Positions 9,288 to 17,961 of a DNA stretch of 64,000 bases are shown here, piece by piece. Where the stretch lies: positions 2,648,480 to 2,712,479 of the forward strand of contig NZ_CP150629.1 of assembly GCF_038022665.1 (NCBI RefSeq), read 5' to 3'. The position numbers were made by a program, and so were the translations under genes. How positions within the stretch are numbered: the first letter of the stretch is position 1; every line of letters starts with the position of its first letter. The notes under the pieces were generated by a model that was not told the origin of the DNA, made no database searches, and saw only the letters and a program-made list of their open reading frames with translations. The DNA comes from Methanolobus sp. WCC4. Its GTDB lineage: Archaea > Halobacteriota > Methanosarcinia > Methanosarcinales > Methanosarcinaceae.

Positions 9288-9995
9288 TTATTTTCTAATA
9301 TTGGGAAGTCGTATTAACAGATAAAACATAAATGCTGTCAGTAATATCGAATAGAATACTGACTGATAGAATCCAAAGAACTGTGAAAGGTCAACTGACC
9401 TTATGGCAACAACAAGAACTGATAGTACCAGCAACAACAGGACCAGTCTTACTAGTATTCCCAAATGCGAACCAACCATTCCTGAGATAGAGTTTATCAT
9501 CTCAGCCGAAAGTGCAGGAAGCTGAGCACTCCAGTGGTCCCTGTCATACATGCCGGTAGAGGATGGTTTTGATGGTTTGGAAGGCTTTGCTGCTTTAGAT
9601 ACCTGTGCAGGTTTGTACAACGATTCGTCAACATCCACCACAAAGTTCTTTTCATCTGGTCCCGGATAACCCAGATTCAGATTAAAAGCCTGTCTTTTGG
9701 AACCGTAACCAACGGTTATGAAGATCTGACCTTTGGTATATAGCCTGCCATCATAGGGTATCCTTGTTATCAGCGGGATATACTCCTCATGTCTGACATA
9801 AGGATTGTCCTCAAGGATCGTGATATTCTCCCTTAAAGGGTCACTCACAGATATATTTACATGGGTCGGTGCACCGTAGTTGATCATCACGATCTCAAAA
9901 CTACGTTCCTCGCCGGGAGATAACGGTAACTCCACCGTATCCGTCTCGAACTCTATCGAATTAACTCCCAGTCTGTTAATATGCACCTGCTGCAA
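9288..9995 (-). CDS. Conserved membrane protein with Ig-like N-terminal domain
   Basis: A 235-residue protein that I cannot assign to a characterised family. Residues 1-125 look like a beta-sandwich (SPGEERSFEIVMINYGAPTH, VNISVSD) of the kind found outside the membrane. A Pro/Lys/Ser-rich linker (KPSKPSKPSS) follows, then two hydrophobic segments near the C-terminus (LVRLVLLLLVLSVLVVAI and SVFYSILLTAFMFYLLI). There is no cleavable signal, so the topology is C-terminally anchored. The start is a TTG preceded by GAGG at seven bases; a GTG at 9986 is an alternative. It lies just upstream of pyrG on the same strand. Confidence 0.6.
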   Translation of the reverse strand: MQQVHINRLGVNSIEFETDTVELPLSPGEERSFEIVMINYGAPTHVNISVSDPLRENITILEDNPYVRHEEYIPLITRIPYDGRLYTKGQIFITVGYGSKRQAFNLNLGYPGPDEKNFVVDVDESLYKPAQVSKAAKPSKPSKPSSTGMYDRDHWSAQLPALSAEMINSISGMVGSHLGILVRLVLLLLVLSVLVVAIRSVDLSQFFGFYQSVFYSILLTAFMFYLLIRLPNIRK

Positions 9996-10013
9996 TGGAT
10001 TTCCTCACTTAGT

Positions 10014-10196
10014 TCATTCCCTGAGGTCAGGAGGAAGCATGTTTGGTATCCCATCCTCTATAGGGTAATATTCATTGCAGACAGAACAGTACAGGGTGCC
10101 CGAAATAACCTCATCCCCTTCCTCTTTCTCTATATTGAGGACAAGGTCCCCTTTGCATACAGGACATGCCAGAATATCCATAAGGTTCTTTTTCAC
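10014..10196 (-). CDS. Trm112-family zinc-binding protein
   Basis: A 60-residue protein matching the Trm112 family: MDILACPVCKGDLVL supplies the first Cys pair and LYCSVCNEYYPIEDGIPNML the second. In archaea Trm112 binds and activates several tRNA and rRNA methyltransferases, which fits an abundant small partner protein. The GTG start at 10196 follows a near-perfect GGTGGTGAT ribosome site; the longer frame from a TTG at 10214 would bury that site in the coding region. It is followed on the same strand by the Ig-like membrane protein gene. Confidence 0.85.
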   Translation of the reverse strand: MKKNLMDILACPVCKGDLVLNIEKEEGDEVISGTLYCSVCNEYYPIEDGIPNMLPPDLRE

Positions 10197-10347
10197 TCGA
10201 TCACCACCCTTCAATACGTTATCATCAATATAAGGTTTTTCTATCGCATGTCCAGTATAATAGTTCAGACAATGAAACTCGCAATGACAGACACTATCAA
10301 CCAGATAAGAGATAATTTAATCTACTTCCAGACATGTACAATAACCC

Positions 10348-11286
10348 ATGTTCTCGATCTTCCTTAAGGTGCTGGAGTTTGCCATTCCCATACTTATCAT
10401 GATCTTTGTGGGACTTTTCGGCACAGGCATCCTTATCGAACTTGGATTCATGCAGAAGTTCGCAGGGCTTGTCAGGCCTATTTTCAAATACACCAACCTT
10501 CCTGACACATGTGCATCCTCTTTTCTTGTAGCATTGGGTTCTACTGTAGCTGCAAATGGTATGGTTGTCAACTTCAAGGAAAGCGGTTGTATCAATGAGA
10601 GGGAGACAATGCTCTGTGCATTGCTCAACAGCACTCCCGCCTATGTAAGGGAGATAATAACCTACCAGATACCCATAGTCCTTCCTGCACTCGGACCTGT
10701 TGTAGGTGGGTTCTATGTAATGGTGTTCATAATTACAGCGATCGTCAAGGTCAGTGCAGTGATACTTCTCAGCAGGATATTCCTGAAGAAGAACAGATGT
10801 ATGTATGACGAGAATATCTCATCTAAGAAAGTGACACTGAGAGATGCAATCAAAGGCTCCATGAAGCGCAATCGCAGACTGTTCACAAAGATAGCTGTCA
10901 TATACCTTTCAATGACAACACTGGTTTTCATACTCAGGGAAAAAGGAGCATTTGAGATATTCAGTGTCCTGCCACTTGCAGATCTCTTCGGGATCCCATC
11001 CGAGAGCATAGTGCCCCTTACCAGCTACGTTGCAAGTCCCATACTTGGCATCTCACTCCTGGGACCAATGATAAGCAACAATGGCATATCCAACTTGCAG
11101 GCAATGATAGTCCTTATGCTCGGAAGTATGTTCATGCTCCCCATGTTCAGCATTAGGACACTTTTGCCAAGATACATATCAATATTCGGAGCACGGGTCG
11201 GGATAAGGATCGTTGCTTTCTCTACAGGGATCAGCATACTCGTGAGGTTCTGCATATTGCTAATACTATTATCGATAGCACCCTGA
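10348..11286 (+). CDS. Nucleoside-recognition (Gate) domain membrane protein
   Basis: A 312-residue polytopic membrane protein with about eight hydrophobic segments. It has two Gate-like (nucleoside recognition) modules, seen from the paired patterns FAGLVRPIFKYTNLPDTCAS with NSTPAYVREIITYQI and the later DLFGIPSESIVPLTSYVASP with MISNNGISNLQAMIVL. Archaeal members are thought to be transporters, but no substrate has been shown to my knowledge. It ends about 320 bases before the che locus and is not obviously part of it. Confidence 0.7.
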   Translation: MFSIFLKVLEFAIPILIMIFVGLFGTGILIELGFMQKFAGLVRPIFKYTNLPDTCASSFLVALGSTVAANGMVVNFKESGCINERETMLCALLNSTPAYVREIITYQIPIVLPALGPVVGGFYVMVFIITAIVKVSAVILLSRIFLKKNRCMYDENISSKKVTLRDAIKGSMKRNRRLFTKIAVIYLSMTTLVFILREKGAFEIFSVLPLADLFGIPSESIVPLTSYVASPILGISLLGPMISNNGISNLQAMIVLMLGSMFMLPMFSIRTLLPRYISIFGARVGIRIVAFSTGISILVRFCILLILLSIAP

Positions 11287-11606
11287 AGTTGTACATAGTC
11301 CTGTAGTAATTAGTTGTTCTGTCAGCATGGAGTCCGGATACCCCTTTATTTACAGGGATATATGCTTGCATATATACTTTACCGGAACTTCCATATACAA
11401 TTGATCAAATGTAAAATTTGCACATTATTTCTTAGACGTTTTACTCAAGAAAAAGTATAAGTGAATACATCAGGCCTTCACTATAAAGGCAAAAATCATA
11501 TTGAACAATAAATTAATATAATATATTAGCCTCTATATAATAACATAGAGATAGAATACTCTTTCTATCTATTCGCTGTGCAAACTTTGCATATATTGTA
11601 CCAAAT
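11287..11606 (+). promoter_or_regulatory. AT-rich regulatory region upstream of the che locus
   Basis: No gene. It holds an 18-bp inverted repeat at 11358-11375 (ATATATGC, TT, GCATATAT), an inverted repeat at 11549-11570 (AGATAGA and TCTATCT around eight bases), and two related odd-centred motifs, TGTAAAATTTGCAC at 11410-11423 and TGCAAACTTTGCAT at 11579-11592. TATA-like runs lie near 11513-11525 and 11532-11541. Dense symmetry ahead of the only promoter-sized gap in the che locus suggests operator sites. Which protein binds is not visible. Confidence 0.45.
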
Positions 11607-11624
11607 ATGGGAGATATGAATAAA

Positions 11625-11981
11625 ATGGTAAAAGTAATGATCGTTGACGATGCTGCATTTATGCGCATGGTCATCAAGGATATTTTAACAAAAAATGGTC
11701 ACGAAGTAGTTGCCGAATGTGTTGATGGTCTTGATGCCGTTAATCAGTATCCACAGGTAAAACCTGAGCTTGTCTTTATGGACATAGTCATGCCAAATAT
11801 GGAAGGGATCGATGCTCTCAAGAAGATCATGGAAATGGACCCTGCTGCAAAAGTTGTCATGTGCTCATCCATAGGACAGCAGTCTGTTGTGACAGATGCC
11901 CTTAAAACAGGTGCCCTTGACTTCATAGTCAAACCGTTCGATGCAGCTAAGGTGCTGGAAGTAATCGGAAAAGTAGTCTGA
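11625..11981 (+). CDS. cheY: Chemotaxis response regulator CheY
   Basis: A stand-alone receiver domain of about 118 residues. It has the acidic pair in KVMIVDDAAFMRMVI, the phosphoacceptor Asp in LVFMDIVMPN, the Ser in MCSSIGQQS (Thr/Ser switch position), and Lys in DFIVKPFDA. CheY phosphorylated by CheA acts on the archaellum motor through CheF, which is not in this window. Several in-frame ATGs exist (11607, 11616, 11625, 11637). A GGGAG lies at 11609-11613, so 11625 is my choice, with 11607 possible. It is the first gene of the che locus; cheB follows with a one-base gap. Confidence 0.93.
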   Translation: MVKVMIVDDAAFMRMVIKDILTKNGHEVVAECVDGLDAVNQYPQVKPELVFMDIVMPNMEGIDALKKIMEMDPAAKVVMCSSIGQQSVVTDALKTGALDFIVKPFDAAKVLEVIGKVV

Positions 11982-11982
11982 T

Positions 11983-13077
11983 ATGACGATCAATGTACTT
12001 GTAGTCGATGACTCTGCGCTCATGCGTAAAGTAGTCTCTGACATCTTAACAGAAGATCCGGAGATGAAGGTTGTAGCTACTGCAAGGAATGGACAGGAAG
12101 CCGTAGAAAAGGTCGAGAAATTCAGGCCTGATGTTGTAACTCTTGACGTTGAGATGCCAGTTCTGGATGGATTGCATGCTCTTGGATATATTATGAGTGA
12201 GTGTCCAACCCCGGTAGTGATGTTAACAGCGATCGACTCCAGGTCAGCAGAAACTACATTGAATGCATTCGAGTATGGAGCGGTGGATTTCATACAGAAA
12301 CCATCAGGAAATATAAGTTTGAACATCGCGGATATTGCTAAAGAGATCCGCATTAAAGTAAAAATGGCCTCTAAAGTGGACCTGAAGAAATTGGGGTTCA
12401 TGGAAGAACACGTGAAGAGATCACGTGAAAATGAAGGGAAAAAAGTGCGTCCCACACAAAGAAAACAGGCTATCAAAAAGAACAGACACCATGCAAATGG
12501 CAAGATCATTGCTATTGCCTCTTCAACAGGCGGACCTCGTGCTCTTGAACAGGTCATACCTAAATTACCAGGAAACCTGAAAGTTCCTGTAGTGATCGTC
12601 CAGCACATGCCTGCAGGATTTACAGCATCACTTGCACAAAGACTTGATGGACAGTCCCAGATAACTGTGACCGAGGCAAAGGATGGAGATGTACTCCATG
12701 CAGGACATGCATACCTTGCTCCGGGGAACTATCACATGGAGATAGTATCCAGGGAGAAGGGAGGCGTTTTCCATGAAGTCATCAAACTCAATCAGAACCC
12801 AAAAGAACAGGGAGTTAGGCCCTGTGCCAACATATTGTTCAAGTCACTGGTACCTATCTATGGATCAAACATAGTAACTGCTGTTCTGACCGGTATGGGG
12901 ACAGATGGGGCGGACGGAGTAGAGGATATCAAGAAAGCCGGTGGCAAAGCAATTGCAGAGGATGAAAGATCATGCGTGGTCTATGGCATGCCTAAGGCGA
13001 TTGTGCAACGAGATCTTGCAGACAGTATCGTGCCACTGGAAAAAGTATCAATTGAGATACTCAGGATGCTGGAGTGA
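11983..13077 (+). CDS. cheB: Chemotaxis protein-glutamate methylesterase CheB
   Basis: A 364-residue CheB. A receiver domain occupies residues 1-125 (VDDSALMR, D55 in TLDVEMPVLDG, K106 in FIQKPSG), a basic linker about 130-172, and the C-terminal methylesterase/deamidase the rest. The catalytic triad is visible: S181 in ASSTGGP, H208 in IVQHMPAGFT and D308 in TGMGTDGADG. It removes methyl groups from MCP glutamates and is activated by CheA. The start codon follows the cheY stop by one base, implying translational coupling. Confidence 0.97.
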   Translation: MTINVLVVDDSALMRKVVSDILTEDPEMKVVATARNGQEAVEKVEKFRPDVVTLDVEMPVLDGLHALGYIMSECPTPVVMLTAIDSRSAETTLNAFEYGAVDFIQKPSGNISLNIADIAKEIRIKVKMASKVDLKKLGFMEEHVKRSRENEGKKVRPTQRKQAIKKNRHHANGKIIAIASSTGGPRALEQVIPKLPGNLKVPVVIVQHMPAGFTASLAQRLDGQSQITVTEAKDGDVLHAGHAYLAPGNYHMEIVSREKGGVFHEVIKLNQNPKEQGVRPCANILFKSLVPIYGSNIVTAVLTGMGTDGADGVEDIKKAGGKAIAEDERSCVVYGMPKAIVQRDLADSIVPLEKVSIEILRMLE

Positions 13078-13140
13078 TCCGGTGATCGAAATGTTCAGGG
13101 AAAAAAAGAAGATCATAATGATCCCAGGGTTGGTGTGACC

Positions 13141-15204
13141 ATGGATATGTCAGAATACAAAGAAATATTTAAAGCAGAATCAGAAGAACATCTTCAACAA
13201 CTTAATGATTCTTTACTGGGGCTTGAACAGAATCCCAATGATCTGGAATACATCAATACCATGTTCCGTTCAGCTCATACATTGAAGGGAATGTCAGCAA
13301 CAATGGGTTTTAACACCATTGCAGAGCTGACCCATGAAATGGAGAATCTGATGGATATGGTGAGGAAATCACAGGTAGCTGTGAGCAACGGACTCATTGA
13401 CATTCTTTTCGAGTGTCTCGACACGCTTGAAGCTCTTGTGGAAACAGTTGACAACAATGATCAACTGGACATCAGCACCCTTCAGGCTACGCTTGCAAAA
13501 GCAATGGAGGGAAACCTGCCTGCAAATAATGCAGCAGTGAATGTCACTGAAAACGTGAATAACATAGAGAATGATACTGGAGAAGAAACGATACCTGAAG
13601 AGGAAATATCTCCCGAGATAGGTATTGAACTATCAGATATTGAAAAACAGGCGATCCAATGCGCTGCTGCCGAAGGTAACAGGGTTGTTTCTTTAAAGGT
13701 CGTTCTTGATGATTCCTGCGTCCTCAAGTCAGCCAGGTCCACACTTGTACTTATCAACATCACAAAGATGGGAGAGATCATAAAGTGCGAGCCCAGCGAA
13801 GAAGAGCTGGAGGATGAGAAATTCGATCTTGATTTCACAGTTATATTTGCTACGAAGACCGGAGATGAAGAGATAGTTGCAACCCTGAAGAAGATATCCG
13901 AGATCAAAGATATCATTCCGACAACTATAGCTGATGAAAACTCCGCTTCTGAAGATGCAGAAGAAGATGCTGCTGAGAAAGAGACAGAGAGTAAGAATGA
14001 CAATGAACCACAGCAGAAGAATGCTTCCACGGTTAAAAGATCGGACGCAGTAAAAAGCATACAGAGTGTCAGGGTCAATATTGAAAGACTTGATAATCTG
14101 ATGAATCTCGTGGGAGAACTTATCATTAACAAGATCAGGCTGAACCAGCTTGCTTCCGATCTTAATGCCAAGGATCTCGATGAATCACTTGCAAACCTTG
14201 ACCGTCTTACAAATGAGATACAGACCGAGGTCATGGAATCAAGGATGGTCCCTATAGACCAGATATTCAGCAGATTCCCGAGAATGGTAAGGGATCTGGC
14301 CAAATCCGAAGGGAAGCAGATCAATCTGATCATTGAAGGAAAAGAGATCGAACTTGACAGAACGGTCCTCGATGAGATAGGAGACCCGCTCGTCCACCTG
14401 CTTCGTAATGCGGTCGATCACGGTATTGAACCTGAGGAAGAGCGTAAGAAGCTTGGAAAACCTGTTGCAGGTCTTGTCAGACTGGCTGCCTCACGTCAGA
14501 GGAACAGTGTCCTTATTGAAGTAGAAGATGACGGAAAGGGAATGGAACCCGGACATCTGAGAGATGTGGCTGTCAAGAAAGGGATTATGACCAGGGAGGA
14601 AGTGGACAAGCTCTCTGATACAGATGCCCTTAACATTATTTTCATGCCTGGATTCAGCGGGGCCAAAGTGGTCACTGACGTATCCGGAAGAGGCGTGGGA
14701 ATGGACGCTGTCAAGACAAAGATAGAAGCCCTTGGCGGAACTGTGAAGATTACTTCAGTACCCGGACAGGGTAGTATCATGAGATTACAGCTTCCTTTGA
14801 CAGTAGCTATCATCCAGTCCCTGATGGTCACTGTTTCCGATGAGACATATGCCATTCCACTTGGTAATGTTATCCGCGATGTAGGGATCAAGGCCAGTGA
14901 CATAAAAAGCATAGAAGGAAAAGAAGTGATCATGCTGAGAGGCGAGGTGTTGCCACTCCTCAGACTGCATGATGTACTTGACTGTCCGGCCGAACAGGAA
15001 GACAAAGAGAACCTGATAGTTGTTGTTGTCGAAAAGATGGGAAACAACATAGGATTTGTTGTTGACGACCTTCTTGGACAGCAGGAAGTAATAATCAAAA
15101 CACTTGACAATAAAATTTTGAAGAATACCAGGGGATTTGCAGGTGCAACCATTCTGGGAGATGGTAGTGTCGCACTTATCCTGGACATTGCTACATTGAT
15201 CTAA
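13141..15204 (+). CDS. cheA: Chemotaxis histidine kinase CheA
   Basis: About 687 residues with the full CheA layout: HPt domain with the phosphorylated His in SAHTLKGMSATMGF (about H46), a P2-like domain around 160-270 flanked by acidic linkers (SEDAEEDAAEKETE), the dimerisation helix pair (RLDNLMNLVGELI), the ATPase domain (LLRNAVDHGIEPEEER, DDGKGM, VSGRGVGMDAVK), and the CheW-like regulatory domain to the end. It phosphorylates CheY and CheB in response to receptors. The ATG at 13141 is preferred over the GTG at 13135; GGTGTGA precedes it. cheC follows after 15 bases. Confidence 0.97.
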   Translation: MDMSEYKEIFKAESEEHLQQLNDSLLGLEQNPNDLEYINTMFRSAHTLKGMSATMGFNTIAELTHEMENLMDMVRKSQVAVSNGLIDILFECLDTLEALVETVDNNDQLDISTLQATLAKAMEGNLPANNAAVNVTENVNNIENDTGEETIPEEEISPEIGIELSDIEKQAIQCAAAEGNRVVSLKVVLDDSCVLKSARSTLVLINITKMGEIIKCEPSEEELEDEKFDLDFTVIFATKTGDEEIVATLKKISEIKDIIPTTIADENSASEDAEEDAAEKETESKNDNEPQQKNASTVKRSDAVKSIQSVRVNIERLDNLMNLVGELIINKIRLNQLASDLNAKDLDESLANLDRLTNEIQTEVMESRMVPIDQIFSRFPRMVRDLAKSEGKQINLIIEGKEIELDRTVLDEIGDPLVHLLRNAVDHGIEPEEERKKLGKPVAGLVRLAASRQRNSVLIEVEDDGKGMEPGHLRDVAVKKGIMTREEVDKLSDTDALNIIFMPGFSGAKVVTDVSGRGVGMDAVKTKIEALGGTVKITSVPGQGSIMRLQLPLTVAIIQSLMVTVSDETYAIPLGNVIRDVGIKASDIKSIEGKEVIMLRGEVLPLLRLHDVLDCPAEQEDKENLIVVVVEKMGNNIGFVVDDLLGQQEVIIKTLDNKILKNTRGFAGATILGDGSVALILDIATLI

Positions 15205-15219
15205 AAATGAGGGAATAAC

Positions 15220-15837
15220 ATGGCAGAAATGGACGAAATGACAAAGGGAGCATTTCAGGAAGCAGGAAATATTGGAATGGGCCATCTGGCCACCTCACTT
15301 TCAAAAATGGTGAACAGGGACGTTAAGATCGACATCCCTACTGTTGAAATGATGAGTCTGGAAGAGATAATCACAAAGAGTAATGAAGAAGGCAGGAACA
15401 AGAGCGTCGTAGGTATACATCTGCATATGACAGGTGATGTTACCGGTGGGACCCTTATACTGCTTCCTAAATTCTCAGCACTTTCATTTTCAGACCTGCT
15501 TATGAAAAAATCCATAGGCTCTACAAACAAGATAGAAGAACCACAGATAAGAAAACTTCGTGAGATGGGACTTAACCTCTGTAGTTCCTACATGCGTGTT
15601 GTAAATGAGTTCTTAGGAATAAACCTCAAGATAGGTGACCCGAACATCGAGGTGAACCTGGAAGGAGTAGGTGACTTCATTAGGCAGGAGATCGGTGACC
15701 TTGCTGATGAGTTCATAGTTGTGAAAGGAGAATGCCTGATACCTTCCACAAATTCAAAGAATGAATTCAACATGCTCTTCGAACCAGGTGCATCAGACAT
15801 TATCATGGCAGCTGTTATGAAAAAGATGATGGGATAA
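15220..15837 (+). CDS. cheC: CheC-family protein 1 (second catalytic site degenerate)
   Basis: 205 residues of the CheC/CheX/FliY phosphatase fold. CheC dephosphorylates CheY-P and binds CheD. Each half of a typical CheC carries an E-x-G-N-I helix. The first is intact (AFQEAGNIGMGHLATSLSKM). The second reads LREMGLNLCSSYM: the Asn position is Leu, so this half is probably inactive. The protein is followed after a single base by the FtsA-like ATPase gene. It is one of four CheC-type genes in the locus and the most divergent of them. Confidence 0.85.
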   Translation: MAEMDEMTKGAFQEAGNIGMGHLATSLSKMVNRDVKIDIPTVEMMSLEEIITKSNEEGRNKSVVGIHLHMTGDVTGGTLILLPKFSALSFSDLLMKKSIGSTNKIEEPQIRKLREMGLNLCSSYMRVVNEFLGINLKIGDPNIEVNLEGVGDFIRQEIGDLADEFIVVKGECLIPSTNSKNEFNMLFEPGASDIIMAAVMKKMMG

Positions 15838-15838
15838 G

Positions 15839-17959
15839 ATGAGTGGTTCCCATTTTGCGCTGGATATCGGAACAAGGACCGTTGTTGGGCTCATTACAGA
15901 TCAAGAGCACCTGAACATCAGGGCTGCCTGCATACACGAACATGGCGAGAGAAGTATGCAGGACGGCCAGATACATGATGTTGACAAGGTAGCGAAAGTA
16001 GTGAGTGAGGTCAGGAAGGATCTGGAAGGGCAAATAGGACACGAACTCTCAAATGCATCTGTCGCCGTTGCCGGCAGAGCATTAAAGACATCAAAAATAA
16101 GACTTTCTCTGGAGATCCCCTACAGGGAGATCACAAAACAGGATATCTCCGAGCTTGAGTTCGAAGCTGTTGCAAGAGCAGGGAATGAACTGGGAGCTGA
16201 TGAAGGGTTCAACTGTGTGGGATACTCTGTTGTCAGTTACGAGCTTGACGGGCAGAGGATATCCAACATAATAGGACAGAAGGGCAATTCCATTTCCGTG
16301 GAAGTACTGGCAACTTTTCTACCCGAGGCTGTGATCAATAGTATGTTCGCTGTCCTTGATAGGTGCGGACTTGAAGCCTCCAGTGTGACACTGGAACCGA
16401 TCGCTGCATTGAATGTGGCCATACCGGCAGATATGCGCAAGCTCAACATTGCACTTGTGGATATCGGGGCTGGTACATCAGACATTGCAATTACGGATAA
16501 TGGAACTGTCATCGGCTATGGAATGGTGCCGGAGGCAGGGGATGAGATCACGGACTTCATCTGTGACAGGTATCTTGTGGATTTTAAAAAGGGAGAGATG
16601 ATCAAAAGATCCCTTACTACGCAGGAGACAATTGAACTGGAGGACATCTTTGGAGTGGTCACGGAAGTTCCTGTTAGCCAGGTAATCTCTGACATCGAGG
16701 AAGAGGTAGACAAACTGGCGCTACATATCGTTGAAGAGATAAAGAAGCTCAATAACAGAACTCCCAGAGCTGTAGTGCTCGTTGGAGGAGGGTCACAGAC
16801 AGCAGGACTGAAAGAGCACATATCCAGACATCTGGAACTACCGATACAAAGGATAGGATCCCGTCTTCCAAAACAGGTGGAGGACTTTTCAGATAGCACC
16901 GGTATGATCAACGGTGCGGACATGATAACGCCCATGGGAATAGCAAGTATGGGCATCAGGAAAGAAGGGATGGAATTCATCGATGTTACTGTGAATGGTT
17001 CCGATGTGCATCTTCTGGATGTCAACGGGGCATCCATTATGGATGCACTTGTTGCTGCAAAGATCAAACGCCTCTACCCGCGCCCGGGAATGGCACTTAG
17101 TTTTAATGTTAATTCAGAATTCATCACCGTTGAAGGTGAGATGGGAGAACACGCGATGATCACCATCGATGGGGAGAAAGCAACCCTTGGAGACCATATT
17201 CACAAGGGAGCTGCAATAGACTTCACAGCACCGGTAGATGGTAAGGATGCGCATGTGAAGATAAAAGACCTCATCGAAAGGATCGGGATCAGGAACGATA
17301 TCAGGATCACGGTCAATGGAGAGGGAAGAGAACAAGATCCTTTTGTCACGATAAATGACAAAAAAGCATCTATTAACGATAATGTTCCTGACAGGGCACA
17401 GGTAGTGATAAGAACTGCCAGTTTACAGGACATCCTTGAACAGGAATTCGACACTGCAGAAGCAGAGATGATCACGATCACGATCAATAACCGTATACAG
17501 TATTTTGACAGCACAAAGTTCGTTGTAAAACTTAACGATGAGGTGATCGACCCCTCCATGCTCGCAGATACACTAATCGAGGATGAAGATAGGATAGATA
17601 TCAAAAAGGCCGAGTTCGAATACAGGCTGGAAGATATCCTTTCAAAACCCGAAGATGGCAGAAAGATAACCGTGGTCCTGAACGGCGAGGAAGTCATCTT
17701 CGATGGTTCCATGCCGTCTATCAGCCTTAACGGGAAGAGAACGGACCTTTCTGCGAAGGTGAAGGATGGCGACAATGTCAGCTTCAAGAATGGAGATGAA
17801 GCGGACCCCATTCTTTCTGATCTTTTTGAATTTATGGATATTAAAAAGGAAGAACTTGTTGGCAAGAGGATGAGACTCCTTGTGAACAATGTTCCGGCCA
17901 GGTTCACAACCCCACTGAGAGATGGAAACAATGTGACTATAGAATTTGTAGAGGGATAA
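15839..17959 (+). CDS. FtsA/PilM-like actin-fold ATPase with C-terminal beta-rich repeats
   Basis: 706 residues. Residues 1 to about 375 are an actin-fold ATPase of the FtsA/PilM/MreB group: phosphate-1 DIGTRT at 9-14, phosphate-2 VDIGAGTSDIAI at 207-218, and adenosine motif VVLVGGGSQTAGL at 312-324. The segment between (about 85-165, AVAGRALKTSKIRLSL onward) has the place of the FtsA SHS2 (1C) domain. Residues 376-706 hold several short repeats of the type ITVNGEGRE, ITINNRIQYFD, VVLNGEEVIFDG and LLVNNVPARF, each followed by a DGDNV-like turn, probably beta-grasp modules. There is no C-terminal amphipathic FtsA anchor. Long FtsA-like proteins with such tails occur in Firmicutes. It sits one base after cheC and two before cheR, so it is coexpressed with chemotaxis. 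Its role is unknown; a polymer- or array-positioning ATPase is a guess. Confidence 0.8.
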   Translation: MSGSHFALDIGTRTVVGLITDQEHLNIRAACIHEHGERSMQDGQIHDVDKVAKVVSEVRKDLEGQIGHELSNASVAVAGRALKTSKIRLSLEIPYREITKQDISELEFEAVARAGNELGADEGFNCVGYSVVSYELDGQRISNIIGQKGNSISVEVLATFLPEAVINSMFAVLDRCGLEASSVTLEPIAALNVAIPADMRKLNIALVDIGAGTSDIAITDNGTVIGYGMVPEAGDEITDFICDRYLVDFKKGEMIKRSLTTQETIELEDIFGVVTEVPVSQVISDIEEEVDKLALHIVEEIKKLNNRTPRAVVLVGGGSQTAGLKEHISRHLELPIQRIGSRLPKQVEDFSDSTGMINGADMITPMGIASMGIRKEGMEFIDVTVNGSDVHLLDVNGASIMDALVAAKIKRLYPRPGMALSFNVNSEFITVEGEMGEHAMITIDGEKATLGDHIHKGAAIDFTAPVDGKDAHVKIKDLIERIGIRNDIRITVNGEGREQDPFVTINDKKASINDNVPDRAQVVIRTASLQDILEQEFDTAEAEMITITINNRIQYFDSTKFVVKLNDEVIDPSMLADTLIEDEDRIDIKKAEFEYRLEDILSKPEDGRKITVVLNGEEVIFDGSMPSISLNGKRTDLSAKVKDGDNVSFKNGDEADPILSDLFEFMDIKKEELVGKRMRLLVNNVPARFTTPLRDGNNVTIEFVEG

Positions 17960-17961
17960 AA

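Noticed and set aside
13091-13138. A 15-codon frame with a GGTGATC ribosome site between cheB and cheA (MFREKKKIIMIPGLV).
   Set aside because: Too short and basic with no family; more likely a chance frame or a coupling leader for cheA.
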